This document shows, one piece after another, positions 1 through 10,471 of a stretch of DNA of 64,000 nt (the first letter of the stretch is position 1; each line of letters begins with the position of its first letter). The position numbers and the translations under genes are program-made. This DNA comes from Mesohalobacter halotolerans (lineage in GTDB: Bacteria; Bacteroidota; Bacteroidia; Flavobacteriales; Flavobacteriaceae), in contig NZ_SWMU01000003.1 in assembly GCF_006120725.1 (NCBI RefSeq), positions 124,001 to 188,000 of the forward strand, in the 5' to 3' direction. The notes beneath the pieces are model-generated. The model made no database searches. It saw only the letters and a program-made list of their open reading frames with translations, and was not told the DNA's origin.

Positions 1-971
1 ATAAAGTCTTTTGAGATATTCAAAACATCGTGTTTTGCTGAAGTGGCATAACTTACTATGCTGCCTTTAAAATATGCTGAAGCACCAGGAATTTCAGTAA
101 ATTTTGCTGCCAATCGACCACCTGTGCAACTTTCTGCTGTGGCTAGAGTGAGGTGTTTATCAGTCAAACTTTTGGCAATATTCTCTTCTATGGTGTTTTC
201 ATCTTCGTAACCTTTAATGATATCTCCTATAAGTTCGTGCAATTTTTTAATTTCCTTATTGATGCTGCTTTGCAATACTTCTTCATCATCACCACGAGCC
301 GTAAGCCTAAGCCGTACACGCCCTAAACTTGGTAAATAGGCAAGCTTGATAAATTTTGGGAGATTGTTATGCCAAGCCTCAATTTTATCGGCTATTGCAC
401 TTTCGCCAAGGCCGTAAGTTAAAACAGTTTTGTGTAAAATAAATGGACGATTAAATCGGTCTTTAAGCCTTGGAATAACCTCTTTTCTTACTAATCCTTT
501 CATCTCAAAGGGCACACCCGGTAAAGCTATATAAACTTTACCTTCTTTTTCAAACCACATCCCTGGCGCTGTACCGTATTGATTATTCAGCGCAATACAT
601 TTTGAAGGTAAATAAGCCTGTGATCGATTGGCTTCTAAAATAGGGTGATTTACATATTTTTCAAAAATATCTTCTACATGCTGCAGTGTATTTTGGTCCA
701 GAACCAACTCGTCATTAAAAAAACGACACATTGTATGTTTTGTTAAATCATCTTTTGTAGGTCCTAAACCGCCAGTGGTTATGATGACATCTACCCTATT
801 TTCAGCATCTTTTAAAGCCTTTAGAATGGTGTCTTGTTCATCTTTAATTGAAGTAATCTGTAAGATATCAATACCGATTTTATTGAGCTGTTGACCCAAA
901 AAAGCAGAATTGGTATCTACAATTTGACCAATCAATATCTCGTCACCTATTGTTATGATTTCAGCGTTCAT
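1..971 (-). CDS. cinA: CinA family nicotinamide-nucleotide amidohydrolase (partial, C-terminus outside window)
   Basis: The reading frame is open from the ATG at 971 to the window edge, about 323 residues; the family is usually about 415, so the C-terminus is missing. The N-terminal MoCF-type domain starts [16 protein letters not shown] and contains the [11 protein letters not shown] loop near residue 80. The start of the C-terminal PncC domain is visible as AESCTGG at residues 279-285. CinA proteins process pyridine nucleotides (ADP-ribose pyrophosphatase and NMN deamidase activities in family members). The ATG follows the stop codon of the upstream FAHD gene directly (TAAATG), so the two are probably co-transcribed and translationally coupled. 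The family assignment is firm; the exact activity in this lineage is inferred. Confidence 0.93.
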   Translation of the reverse strand, partial: MNAEIITIGDEILIGQIVDTNSAFLGQQLNKIGIDILQITSIKDEQDTILKALKDAENRVDVIITTGGLGPTKDDLTKHTMCRFFNDELVLDQNTLQHVEDIFEKYVNHPILEANRSQAYLPSKCIALNNQYGTAPGMWFEKEGKVYIALPGVPFEMKGLVRKEVIPRLKDRFNRPFILHKTVLTYGLGESAIADKIEAWHNNLPKFIKLAYLPSLGRVRLRLTARGDDEEVLQSSINKEIKKLHELIGDIIKGYEDENTIEENIAKSLTDKHLTLATAESCTGGRLAAKFTEIPGASAYFKGSIVSYATSAKHDVLNISKDF

Positions 972-1583
972 TTACTTTACATTAACTTTAAAAATCTCGT
1001 GGTCTTCTATTTTACCTATTAATACATCGTTTTCTTTTATTTTTCCAACACCCGATGGCGTTCCAGTAAAAATGATATCACCAATTTTTAAAGTAAAAAA
1101 TTGAGAGACGTAAGCGATGAGTTCGTCAATTGTCCAAAGCATCAATTTGGTATTACCATTTTGAACTATATCATTATTTTTAAGTAATGAAAAGTTTAGA
1201 TTGGATAAGTCAAAATCTGTTTTATCAAACCAACGTCGTCCAATAAGTGTTGCACCATCAAAGCCTTTTGCCTTTTCCCAAGGTAAGCCTTTTGCTTTGA
1301 GTTTTGATTGCAAATCTCGCGCTGTAAAATCAATACCTAAACCAATCTTTTGATAATATTTATGGGCAAAATGAGGCTGAATATATTTCCCCAGCTTATT
1401 TATTTTAACCAAAAGTTCAACTTCATGATGTACTTCACTTGAAAATTCAGGAATTACAAACGGATGTGATTTGGGGAGTACCGAGGAGTCTGGTTTTATA
1501 AAAACAACAGGGTTGTCTGGTTTTTTATTTTTTAATTCACTGATATGCTCGGTATAATTACGACCGATACAAATTATTTTCAT
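972..1583 (-). CDS. Fumarylacetoacetate hydrolase (FAHD) family protein
   Basis: This is a short, single-domain FAHD protein of about 203 residues, the size of the FAHD1/YcgM group (acylpyruvase or oxaloacetate decarboxylase type). Family motifs are seen: IGRNYTEH at the N-terminus, the acidic metal-binding stretch VHHEVELLVKI, GIDFTARDLQ, and FTGTPSGVGKI near the C-terminus. I place the start at the ATG at 1583 (MKIICIGRNY) because this matches the usual family N-terminus; an in-frame ATG at 1595 adds four residues. It abuts cinA. The substrate cannot be read from the sequence. It is probably a cytosolic enzyme of 2-oxoacid metabolism or metabolite repair. Confidence 0.88.
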   Translation of the reverse strand: MKIICIGRNYTEHISELKNKKPDNPVVFIKPDSSVLPKSHPFVIPEFSSEVHHEVELLVKINKLGKYIQPHFAHKYYQKIGLGIDFTARDLQSKLKAKGLPWEKAKGFDGATLIGRRWFDKTDFDLSNLNFSLLKNNDIVQNGNTKLMLWTIDELIAYVSQFFTLKIGDIIFTGTPSGVGKIKENDVLIGKIEDHEIFKVNVK

Positions 1584-1674
1584 AAACAAACTCATTAAAA
1601 TTGTTACAAATGTAAACTATGCACCAGTGACTTTGACTTAAAATTAAGCTAAATCATAATTTGGGTTAAAAATC

Positions 1675-1704
1675 TTGTTTCAACTTTATAAATTATTACT
1701 TTTG
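1675..1704 (+). promoter_or_regulatory. Bacteroidota-type promoter of sucC
   Basis: A TTG at 1675-1677 and TACTTTTG at 1697-1704, separated by 19 bases, match the Bacteroidota housekeeping consensus TTG-N19-TAnnTTTG. The sucC start codon lies 30 bases further on. This is one of the two best promoters in the window. Confidence 0.7.
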
Positions 1705-1733
1705 TGCAATTCAAAATTATATAATTTTAGATT

Positions 1734-2927
1734 ATGAATCTTCACGAATATCAAGGTAAAGAAATACTTAGCAGTTTTGGTGTTAATATCCAGCGTGGCA
1801 TTGTAGCCACTACAGCCGATGAGGCAGTTGAAGCGGCTAAAAAACTCACAGAAGAAACTGGTACAGGTTGGCACGTCATCAAAGCTCAGGTACATGCCGG
1901 TGGCCGAGGAAAAGGTGGTGGTGTGAAGTTGGCCAAAAACCTCAAGGAAGTCAAAGAAATTGCCGATAATATCATTGGCATGAATTTAGTTACTCCACAA
2001 ACCACAAAGGAAGGTAAAAAAGTAAACCAAGTCTTAATTACCGAAGATGTGTATTATCCTGGAGATAATGAGCCAGACGAATACTACATGTCAGTCTTAC
2101 TCGATCGTGCTCAGGGTAAAAATATGATTATGTATTCCCCAGAAGGTGGCATGGATATAGAAACGGTAGCTGAAAAAACTCCAGACAAAATATTTACTGA
2201 AGTCATAGATCCCGCAACGGGAATTTTGCCATTTCAAGCTCGTAAAATAGCCTTTAATCTTGGCTTATCCGGAAAGGCCTTTAAAGAAATGTGCAAGTTT
2301 GTCACAAGCCTTTACAAAGCATACGAGGGTTCGGATTCTTCATTGTTTGAGATTAATCCAGTCTTAAAAACAAGTGATGATAAAATCATGGCAGTCGATT
2401 CTAAAGTGACTTTAGACGACAGTGCTTTGTTTAGACATAAAGATTACGAAGCTATGCGAGATATTAGAGAGGAAGACGCTGCAGAAGTTGAAGCTAAAAA
2501 AGCGGGGTTAAGCTATGTTAATCTCGATGGTAATGTAGGCTGTATGGTTAATGGAGCTGGTCTAGCTATGGCTACTATGGATTTGATCAAACAAGCAGGT
2601 GGTGAGCCTGCAAACTTTCTTGATGTCGGAGGAACTGCAGATGCAAAACGCGTTGAAGAAGCCTTTAGACTCATCCTTAAAGATGAAAAAGTCGAAGCTA
2701 TTTTAATTAATATTTTTGGTGGCATTGTCCGTTGTGATCGTGTTGCTGAAGGTGTTGTTGAAGCTTACAAAAATCTCGGAGATCAAATTAAAGTGCCAAT
2801 TATCGTTAGACTTCAAGGGACAAATGCAGATTTAGCTAAAGAAATTATTGACAATTCTGGCTTAAATGTTGAAAGCGCTGTATTGTTTAAAGAAGCAGCA
2901 GACAAAGTTCACGAGGTATTAAGTTAA
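1734..2927 (+). CDS. sucC: Succinyl-CoA ligase (ADP-forming) subunit beta
   Basis: At 397 residues this has the standard SucC length. It starts with the canonical MNLHEYQGKEIL, an ATP-grasp domain follows (KAQVHAGGRGKGGGVKLA near residue 50), and the C-terminal CoA-ligase domain carries GGTADAKRVEEAF and NIFGGIVRCD. SucC with SucD converts succinyl-CoA to succinate with formation of ATP or GTP in the TCA cycle. The ATG at 1734 is the only sensible start. sucD is not adjacent, so the alpha subunit must be encoded elsewhere. The gene is monocistronic: its own promoter lies upstream and a strong terminator hairpin follows. Confidence 0.97.
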   Translation: MNLHEYQGKEILSSFGVNIQRGIVATTADEAVEAAKKLTEETGTGWHVIKAQVHAGGRGKGGGVKLAKNLKEVKEIADNIIGMNLVTPQTTKEGKKVNQVLITEDVYYPGDNEPDEYYMSVLLDRAQGKNMIMYSPEGGMDIETVAEKTPDKIFTEVIDPATGILPFQARKIAFNLGLSGKAFKEMCKFVTSLYKAYEGSDSSLFEINPVLKTSDDKIMAVDSKVTLDDSALFRHKDYEAMRDIREEDAAEVEAKKAGLSYVNLDGNVGCMVNGAGLAMATMDLIKQAGGEPANFLDVGGTADAKRVEEAFRLILKDEKVEAILINIFGGIVRCDRVAEGVVEAYKNLGDQIKVPIIVRLQGTNADLAKEIIDNSGLNVESAVLFKEAADKVHEVLS

Positions 2928-2952
2928 TTTGCAAAACGACATTAAAATAAAT

Positions 2953-2982
2953 AAAAAAGCCATCTCTGGAGATGGCTTTTTT
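2953..2982. terminator. Bidirectional intrinsic terminator
   Basis: The inverted repeat GCCATCTC/GAGATGGC (2959-2966 and 2969-2976) is flanked by A6 on the left and T6 on the right, so it can act for sucC on the plus strand and for the convergent OmpA-type locus on the minus strand. Confidence 0.85.
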
Positions 2983-2998
2983 AGTAAGATTATAAAAC

Positions 2999-3828
2999 TT
3001 ATTCTTCTTCACCTAAAAGTGCAAAAAACTTATCTAGGTTAGGCATAATTACGATTTGGGTTCTTCGATTTTTGGCCATATTTTCTTTTGTATCGTTAGG
3101 AGCGACAGGGTCATAACTTGATCTACCAGCAACAATAAGTTGATCTGGTGAAACACCAAATTTATCCTGTAAACGTCTCACGATTGCTGCACTCCTTCTG
3201 GCGCTCAAGTCCCAGTTGTCAATGATATAACTGTCTTTTTTCATGGTTCGGCTATCGGTATGCCCTTCTACCATAACCTCAAGTGAAGGTTCAGATTTGG
3301 CAACTTCAGCAATTTTAGCCAAAATATCGTCTGCATCGCTACCTACTCTATAACTACTGTCTTTAAATAGCAGATTATCATCAATATTAATTTTGACATA
3401 AGTTTCTGCTATGCTCATATTTAGATTTTCTTCTGAGTTGCTCATATTTTTTGATACATTATGAGCTATGGCAATATTCAAAGAATCTTTTTAGGTAGTC
3501 GCACCTGCAAGTTTGGATTCTGGTAGTCCAGCCAGAGTTTTGCGCATCGCTTGCTTATTTTTTTCTGAGAGTACGATATTGTCATCAGATACATTGACCA
3601 TCATACCTTCTTTTTCTTGATTTAAAGAAGCTATTTTGTTGTTGTATCTTTGCACTCGCATTTGGATCTCTTCCATTTTGATTGGAGATTATCACGTTAC
3701 ATGCGTGTCGCTTGAAGTTCTGACCTCGTATTCTCGTAGTTATTTTCTAGCTCTACATATTTCTTTTTAGAGATGCAACTCATTAAAATTGTGAGAACTA
3801 ATCCGGATAATGCAATTTTGTTTTTCAT
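2999..3828 (-). pseudogene. OmpA-family outer-membrane lipoprotein, disrupted by two stops and one frameshift
   Basis: The locus reads as one OmpA-type lipoprotein of about 275 residues broken in three places. The N-terminus from ATG 3828 has a lipoprotein signal ending in LMSC followed by ISKKKYVELE. A TAA at 3699-3697 replaces a codon where RDNLQSK follows in frame. One A appears to be missing in the A-run at 3676-3679, shifting the frame to the coiled-coil-like stretch MEEIQMRVQRYNNK. A second in-frame TAA lies at 3493-3491. The last part, 3481-2999, is an intact OmpA peptidoglycan-binding domain with VEGHTDSR, LSARRSAAIVR and NRRTQIVI. Three lesions make sequencing error unlikely. A fragment could still be translated from a TTG at 3481, but it would lack a signal peptide. 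Confidence 0.85.
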
Positions 3829-3937
3829 AATTAGGGTTTTGGATTAAACTTTAACAAGTGTATATGTTATTATATCATAAATAAAATTTTAAATAATAGA
3901 TTTTCTAAATTCTTAATAAAATGTGTGTTGATATCTC

Positions 3938-5569
3938 TTAATTCTTATAATAATCAATCAACTTTGAAGTAGACAAATCATGGGTAATAATTTCCTTTTC
4001 TTTAAAATCCTTAAGCACATTTTTTGCAAGTTGTTTTCCTAGCTCGACACCCCATTGGTCGTAACTAAAAATATTCCATATTACACCTTGCACAAAAATT
4101 TTATGTTCGTACATAGCAATAAGCATTCCTAAACTTTTAGGTGTAAGCTTATCAAATATTATGGTATTTGTAGGACGATTCCCTGAAAACACTTTAAAAG
4201 GAGTCAAAGTTTGTATTTGCTCTGAATTAAGACCTTGGTTTTTCAGTTCATCTTTTACGACAGCTTCACTTTTTCCATTCATTAAAGCTTCAGTCTGCGC
4301 AAAGAAATTAGCCATTAAAATATCATGGTGGTCTTGATATTGGTTAAGAGGTTTCTTAAATCCAATAAAATCTGCAGGTATCAATTTTGTACCTTGATGC
4401 ATCAACTGAAAAAAGGCATGTTGGGCGTTTGTACCAGGTTCTCCCCAGACTATAGTTCCAGTTTGATAATCTACAGGTTGTCCATTTCTATCTATCCCCT
4501 TGCCATTGCTTTCCATGCTGGCTTGCTGAAGATAAGGCGCCAATTTTTCTAAATATTGTGTGTATGGAATAATAGCTTCACTTTCAGCATTATAAAAGTT
4601 GTTATACCACACGCCTAATAAAGCTAAAATAACCGGAATATTGTTGCTAAGGTCTTCGCTCTGAAAATGCTCATCCATTTGCTGTGCACCGTGTAATAAT
4701 TCTTCAAAAGGTTTAAACCCAACTGCACAGGCTATTGATAGACCTGCCGCACTCCACAGTGAAAATCGACCGCCGACCCAGTCCCACATCGGAAAAATAT
4801 TATCTGAAGAAATACCAAATTCATTGGCCTTTACGATGTTAGCAGAAACGGCAACAAAGTGATGTTGTATTTGATTTTTTGTAGTATGTTTTAAGAACCA
4901 ACTTCTTACTGTACTGGCATTAGTCAAAGTCTCCTGAGTTGTAAAAGATTTAGAAACCACGATACACAGTGTCGTTTCGGGATTAAGGTTCTTTAGAGTT
5001 TCGGCGACATGATCCCCATCGACGTTTGAAATGAAATGTGTTTTAAGATGATTATGGTAAAAAGATAATGCTTCAACTATCATCTGCGGCCCTAGATCTG
5101 ACCCGCCAATACCTATATTTACAACGTCTGTGATGGGTTTACCTGAAAATCCTTTCCATTGTCCGTTTTCTACTTTTTGAACAAATTCAGACATTCTGAC
5201 TTTGGTGTCTTCTACCAATTTATTTAGAGGTTCTTCATCAATTTTTACTTCATCTTTTGTTCTCAAGGCCGTATGTAAAACTGGGCGGTTTTCGGTTTGA
5301 TTTATTGGTTCACCAGAGTATTGCGCTTTTATCGCTGATTTTAAATTTACCTCATCTGCAAGCTCAACAAGGGCATCAAAAGCCTTTTGAGATAATCTAT
5401 TTTTAGAAAAGTCAAAATGCAAATCTTCAAATTGAACATAAAAATTATCGGTCCTGTGTTTATCATTTTGAAAGTGCTGAAGAATGCTTTGTTGGTTTTC
5501 TGCTTGATAAATCTCTGTGAGTTTTTGCCAAGCTTTTGTTTGGGTCGGGTTTATGTTGGATAAAGGCAT
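3938..5569 (-). CDS. pgi: Glucose-6-phosphate isomerase
   Basis: This is a full-length Pgi of 543 residues. Signature stretches are visible: NIGIGGSDLGPQM in the first sugar-isomerase domain, VVSKSFTTQETL (phosphate binding), WVGGRFSLWSAAGL, and WGEPGTNAQHAFFQL with the C-terminal SYDQWGVELGKQLA. The enzyme interconverts glucose-6-phosphate and fructose-6-phosphate in the cytosol. It is the last gene of a minus-strand group pfkA, gapA, BadF-type kinase, pgi; the gap to the kinase is only nine bases. It links the beta-phosphoglucomutase product of the neighbouring maltose locus to PfkA. Confidence 0.97.
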   Translation of the reverse strand: MPLSNINPTQTKAWQKLTEIYQAENQQSILQHFQNDKHRTDNFYVQFEDLHFDFSKNRLSQKAFDALVELADEVNLKSAIKAQYSGEPINQTENRPVLHTALRTKDEVKIDEEPLNKLVEDTKVRMSEFVQKVENGQWKGFSGKPITDVVNIGIGGSDLGPQMIVEALSFYHNHLKTHFISNVDGDHVAETLKNLNPETTLCIVVSKSFTTQETLTNASTVRSWFLKHTTKNQIQHHFVAVSANIVKANEFGISSDNIFPMWDWVGGRFSLWSAAGLSIACAVGFKPFEELLHGAQQMDEHFQSEDLSNNIPVILALLGVWYNNFYNAESEAIIPYTQYLEKLAPYLQQASMESNGKGIDRNGQPVDYQTGTIVWGEPGTNAQHAFFQLMHQGTKLIPADFIGFKKPLNQYQDHHDILMANFFAQTEALMNGKSEAVVKDELKNQGLNSEQIQTLTPFKVFSGNRPTNTIIFDKLTPKSLGMLIAMYEHKIFVQGVIWNIFSYDQWGVELGKQLAKNVLKDFKEKEIITHDLSTSKLIDYYKN

Positions 5570-5578
5570 TATTTAGAT

Positions 5579-6448
5579 TTAGGCTTCTTTAAGTTGAGGA
5601 ATTACATTTTTTTGATAGTGATTTATCAAACCATCGATAGGTCTTCTGATAATATTACCAATATTTAAATGGTAACGCTTAGCAACGTCTCGAATAATAT
5701 CTTCAGAAAAGAAAGCAATAGAACCAATAAAATGAATAGGCACATTTTGAGCGTTTTTATAACACATAACGCGACGTTCTATAAATTTTTCCATGCCTTC
5801 GTAAATAAGCTTGTAGAAATAGCCATTCCTTTCTTCTGATGTGAAGATAAATTCCGCAAACGACGCTAAGTAGGTGTTGGGATTATCTTTTTTGTAAACG
5901 TTGTACTTTATGGTATCAGCATCTAAGTCGTAGCGTTTAGCAAATTCACGACTCATATCTTCACCCATAAATTTATAGTAATAATCTCTGATTAGGCGCT
6001 TACCAAAATAATTCCCACTAGCTTCATCCATTAGGACATAACCTAACGATTCGACTTCCATATGTATTTTTTTGCCATCAAAAAAACAAGAATTCGAGCC
6101 AGTTCCTAGAATACAGACTATACCCGGTTCGTTTGTTGCGGCATATGCTGCAGCAACCATATCTTCATCCACATTAATTTCGGCATGTGGGATAAACTCT
6201 TGTAAAATTTCTTCTAGATTTTGTCGTGGTGTTTGTGTTCCACATCCTGCGCCGTAAAAATCTACGCGCGTAATATCTTTTTTAATTTTGGCTAAATCTT
6301 CGTTTTCTTCTAAGCGCTCTTTTAATACATGAGGTTTAAAGACAGCGGGATTTAGACCTTTGGTTCTGGTTTTTAAAACTTGTTGTCCTTTATCATCTAA
6401 TAAAAGCCAATCACATTTTGTGGAACCACCATCAGCAATGATTATCAT
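5579..6448 (-). CDS. BadF/BadG-type ATPase, putative sugar kinase (N-acetylglucosamine kinase-like)
   Basis: A 289-residue protein of the ASKHA actin-like kinase fold, BadF/BadG/BcrA/BcrD group. The phosphate-1 motif is IADGGSTKCDWLL at residues 3-15. A second nucleotide loop, GIVCILGTGSNSCF, lies near residue 108, and a third region, IHFIGSIAFF, near residue 240. Relatives phosphorylate N-acetylglucosamine or glucosamine. Here it sits between gapA and pgi in a glycolytic operon next to a maltose phosphorylase locus, which releases free glucose. A glucokinase role is therefore plausible, but this is inferred from position only; no other hexokinase is visible in the window. Confidence 0.85.
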   Translation of the reverse strand: MIIIADGGSTKCDWLLLDDKGQQVLKTRTKGLNPAVFKPHVLKERLEENEDLAKIKKDITRVDFYGAGCGTQTPRQNLEEILQEFIPHAEINVDEDMVAAAYAATNEPGIVCILGTGSNSCFFDGKKIHMEVESLGYVLMDEASGNYFGKRLIRDYYYKFMGEDMSREFAKRYDLDADTIKYNVYKKDNPNTYLASFAEFIFTSEERNGYFYKLIYEGMEKFIERRVMCYKNAQNVPIHFIGSIAFFSEDIIRDVAKRYHLNIGNIIRRPIDGLINHYQKNVIPQLKEA

Positions 6449-6469
6449 AGTTGGTTTATTTAAATAAAT

Positions 6470-6495
6470 AAGGCTTGTGGGGTTTCACAAGCCTT
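6470..6495 (-). terminator. Hairpin downstream of gapA
   Basis: A perfect 10-bp inverted repeat AAGGCTTGTG/CACAAGCCTT with a 6-base loop lies between gapA and the downstream kinase gene. On the minus strand it is followed by ATTTATTTAAA, a weak U-tract. It probably acts as a partial terminator or RNA-end stabiliser, giving gapA more transcript than the two genes behind it. Confidence 0.6.
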
Positions 6496-6508
6496 AAATT
6501 ATGGTTTT

Positions 6509-7522
<1,014 letters not shown>

Positions 7523-7533
7523 TTAAATTATTA

Positions 7534-8520
7534 TTAAGTCGAAACTATATCTGCGACCCGCATCAAGTCAAAATCTAAAGTTTTTTTGATATTGATTGCT
7601 GTTTCGAAAGGTACATATACAATTTTCTTATTTTGAATACCAACCATAATATTACTTTCTCCTTCAAGTAATGCATCAACTGCACCTACTCCAAGTCGAC
7701 TTGCTAGTACTCGATCGTAACAACTGGGCGACCCGCCACGTTGAATATGTCCTAAAACCGTAACTTTTATTTCGTATTCAGGTAAGTCTTTTTCAATATC
7801 TGAAGCTAATTTAGTAATGTTTTTTCCAATCTGGTCACCTTCTGCAACGACTACTATACTTGATGTTTTTCCAGATTTTCTGCTTTTGTGTAAAGAATCT
7901 AATAAGCGGTCTATACCGAGATCTTCTTCGGGAATTAAAATTTCTTCAGCGCCGGCACCAATACCGCTATTTAGAGCAATATCTCCAGCATCTCTTCCCA
8001 TAACCTCTACCAAAAATAAACGGTCATGTGAACTCGCTGTATCTCTAATTTTATCAATTGCATCCACTACTGTATTTAGGGCTGTATCGTAACCTAAAGT
8101 GTAATCTGTGCCATTAATATCATTGTCTATGGTCCCTGGAATACCTATCACTGGTATATCAAATTCTTGACTAAAAATATCAGCACCCGTAAAAGAGCCA
8201 TCACCGCCTATGACAACTAAAGCATCAATGTTTCGAGCTTTCAAATTATCGAAAGCCATCTGTCTTCCTTCTTTAGTTCTGAAGTCTTTTGAACGAGCTG
8301 ATTTTAAAAATGTACCACCGCGATTAATGATATTTCTGACGCTTCGCGGGCCGAGTTTTTCAAAATCATTTTCGATAAGACCTTGATATCCTCTATAAAT
8401 TCCGAAACAATCTAAATTGTTGTAAGCAGCGTTTCTGACCACAGCTCTAATGGCAGCATTCATACCAGGTGAATCACCACCTGAAGTTAAAACTGCAATG
8501 GTTTTAAGCTTATTTTTCAT
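7534..8520 (-). CDS. pfkA: ATP-dependent 6-phosphofructokinase
   Basis: A 328-residue PfkA of the bacterial ATP-dependent type. It contains the ATP loop TSGGDSPGMNAAIRA at the N-terminus, VVIGGDGSFTGA, the catalytic region GIPGTIDNDINGTDYTLG, and LGHIQRGGSPSCYDR near residue 255. It phosphorylates fructose-6-phosphate. It is the first gene of the minus-strand glycolytic operon. A LacI-type operator-like palindrome lies about 54 bases upstream of the start codon and resembles the sites in front of susC. Confidence 0.97.
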   Translation of the reverse strand: MKNKLKTIAVLTSGGDSPGMNAAIRAVVRNAAYNNLDCFGIYRGYQGLIENDFEKLGPRSVRNIINRGGTFLKSARSKDFRTKEGRQMAFDNLKARNIDALVVIGGDGSFTGADIFSQEFDIPVIGIPGTIDNDINGTDYTLGYDTALNTVVDAIDKIRDTASSHDRLFLVEVMGRDAGDIALNSGIGAGAEEILIPEEDLGIDRLLDSLHKSRKSGKTSSIVVVAEGDQIGKNITKLASDIEKDLPEYEIKVTVLGHIQRGGSPSCYDRVLASRLGVGAVDALLEGESNIMVGIQNKKIVYVPFETAINIKKTLDFDLMRVADIVST

Positions 8521-8570
8521 ACGTCAAAAATATTAGATTTTTCAGAGTTACACAAATATCATTTTGAACT

Positions 8571-8586
8571 ATAAAACGTTTTCGTT
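8571..8586 (-). promoter_or_regulatory. LacI-type operator-like palindrome upstream of pfkA
   Basis: The plus strand has the perfect palindrome AAAACGTTTT at 8573-8582. Read on the minus strand the site is AACGAAAACGTTTTAT, sharing the 11-mer CGAAAACGTTT exactly with the site at 23463 upstream of susC. It sits about 54 bases before the pfkA start, close to a weak -7-like element (GATATTTG at 8560-8553). Assignment to a LacI-family regulator is inferred from the AAACGTTT core typical of that family. Confidence 0.5.
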
Positions 8587-8710
8587 AATAATTATTTAAA
8601 GATAACAAGAAAAAATGACGATTATCATAGTCTCAGGTTTAATACCCTTTAAAAGTTATAAAATATTTAAAACTTAAAGCCTATTTAAAGACAAGCAAAT
8701 AATTTTATAA

Positions 8711-10375
8711 TTATTCACTTTCTAATAGTATAATACCTTTATGAGGTGTAACCTTTACTTTCCCATCTTTTACTTTAAGTCTTTGCCCTGAATAATAATC
8801 GTAGATGTTATTTACCTCACCGAAAAAATCTTTTATATCAATTTCAATCTCTTGACTTTCCAGGTCTAAACCAATTACAACTTTATCATCGATGTCTTTT
8901 AGACTAAGTTGTCTTGAAAACACTAAGGGGTTTTCCGATAGGAGTTGATGCTTTCCGGCACCAACAGATGGATGCTTTTGTCTAAATTGCCCTAACCTTT
9001 GATAATGTTCTAACGTATTTTGAATACTATCTGTCGATTTAAGGTCTTCCCAATTCATAAATGACCGCAAATTTGCATCTCCTACAGCATTTTCAACTTC
9101 GAGTGGACGTTCTGTCTCGTCGCCATAATATATTTGTGATTGGCCTGGTGATAACAAAAGTAAAGTAGCTGCGTCAAATGAATTTTCACGTTTGGCATCA
9201 AAAGGATTACCATCATCATGTGATGTGAGATAATTTAAAGTCCCAAAAGTTTTGAGCTCTTGACTTAATATTGAATCATATTTATGAAAAAGTTTTGGTT
9301 TGTCAATATTTTTGGCATTCCATTTAAACTCAAAATTGATTAAACTTTGAAAACTCGGTGGATCAAAATAATTGACCTTTTTATCTCCAAAATCAAATGT
9401 TTGTCCAGTTGAGATACCGTAATTATAGACTTCCCCTACTAGAAAAAAATCATTATCATCAATTATCTTATCAGGATGATTGATTTTAAATTGCTCAAAA
9501 GCATAATCACATTCTTTTCTAAATTCTTGCCATACGTATGCTTCCGTGTGTTTTACAGTATCTGCCCTATAACCGTCTATTCCAAATTCTTTTATATAAT
9601 CTGTTAACCACTTTATGATATAAAAACGAGGAGCTCGTGGATAACCTGTGCGGTCAAAAAATGCATCCAATTCAGCCATTTCTTTATCGTATCTTCCTTC
9701 GGCTTTCCATTTTTTTACCAGTTGAGGTGGTAAGTCTACATCGTTATCAGACTCTGTTCTAATATCTGGTAAATTTTCTACAAGTGTACATCTGACTGTG
9801 TTTTCATAATTGTCGTAAGTACACTGATTGCCTGTTCTTACCCATTGTTTTGGCCAAACCGGGTCTTTGTCAGTTACAGGACCTGTATGATTAATCACTG
9901 CATCAAGTATAATACGAATACCCCGTTTATGGGCTTCATCTACCAGTTCCTGAAGATCATCTGAAGTTCCAAAATTAGGATCAATTGCGGTCCAGTCTTT
10001 TGTCCAGTATCCATGATAAGCATAAGTTAAGCCGGTACCTTCATCGGTTGCACCGTGTATTTGTTCGACAATTGGTGTCATCCAAATCGCATTGATGCCT
10101 AAATCTGTAAAATAACCGTCTTTGATTTTTTGAGTAACCCCTTTGAGGTCGCCACCTTCAAAGCCTCTTAGTTTTGCTGTTTCTCTGGTTCTTTCAAAGT
10201 TTATATCATTTGAAGGGTCGCCGTTATTAAAACGGTCAGTTAATAAAAAATAAATATTGGCTCCCTGCCAAACGAAGGGCTTTTCAGGCTCGTCTGGGAT
10301 TATTTCATTTTGATTTGTATTCTGTTTACAGCTAAAAAGTATAACAGCCAGAATAATTACAGATATATTTTTCAT
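8711..10375 (-). CDS. GH13 alpha-amylase family lipoprotein
   Basis: A 554-residue secreted lipoprotein: the signal ends LFSC with Cys16, so it is lipid-anchored. The GH13 barrel is complete, with region I DAVINHTG near residue 158, the nucleophile Asp272 in GYRADTVKH, the acid/base Glu315 in LVGEVYN, and the transition-state Asp387 in TSHDDG. A beta-sandwich C-terminal domain follows. It would hydrolyse alpha-1,4-glucans at the envelope. It is the distal gene of the minus-strand starch operon; the next gene upstream is a second, distinct GH13 lipoprotein. Substrate specificity within GH13 cannot be fixed from the sequence. Confidence 0.92.
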   Translation of the reverse strand: MKNISVIILAVILFSCKQNTNQNEIIPDEPEKPFVWQGANIYFLLTDRFNNGDPSNDINFERTRETAKLRGFEGGDLKGVTQKIKDGYFTDLGINAIWMTPIVEQIHGATDEGTGLTYAYHGYWTKDWTAIDPNFGTSDDLQELVDEAHKRGIRIILDAVINHTGPVTDKDPVWPKQWVRTGNQCTYDNYENTVRCTLVENLPDIRTESDNDVDLPPQLVKKWKAEGRYDKEMAELDAFFDRTGYPRAPRFYIIKWLTDYIKEFGIDGYRADTVKHTEAYVWQEFRKECDYAFEQFKINHPDKIIDDNDFFLVGEVYNYGISTGQTFDFGDKKVNYFDPPSFQSLINFEFKWNAKNIDKPKLFHKYDSILSQELKTFGTLNYLTSHDDGNPFDAKRENSFDAATLLLLSPGQSQIYYGDETERPLEVENAVGDANLRSFMNWEDLKSTDSIQNTLEHYQRLGQFRQKHPSVGAGKHQLLSENPLVFSRQLSLKDIDDKVVIGLDLESQEIEIDIKDFFGEVNNIYDYYSGQRLKVKDGKVKVTPHKGIILLESE

Positions 10376-10471
10376 CTTCAGATAATTTATGATTCTATTT
10401 AAATAGGTTGCAAAGCTTTAAACTTTTCCACAGAGAATTAGTTGATTTAGATATTAGATTTAAATTCAGCG

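Noticed and set aside
8521-8536. TATTTTTG on the minus strand just before pfkA as its -7 element
   Set aside because: It would put the transcript start at or inside the start codon; an element further upstream next to the operator is more plausible.
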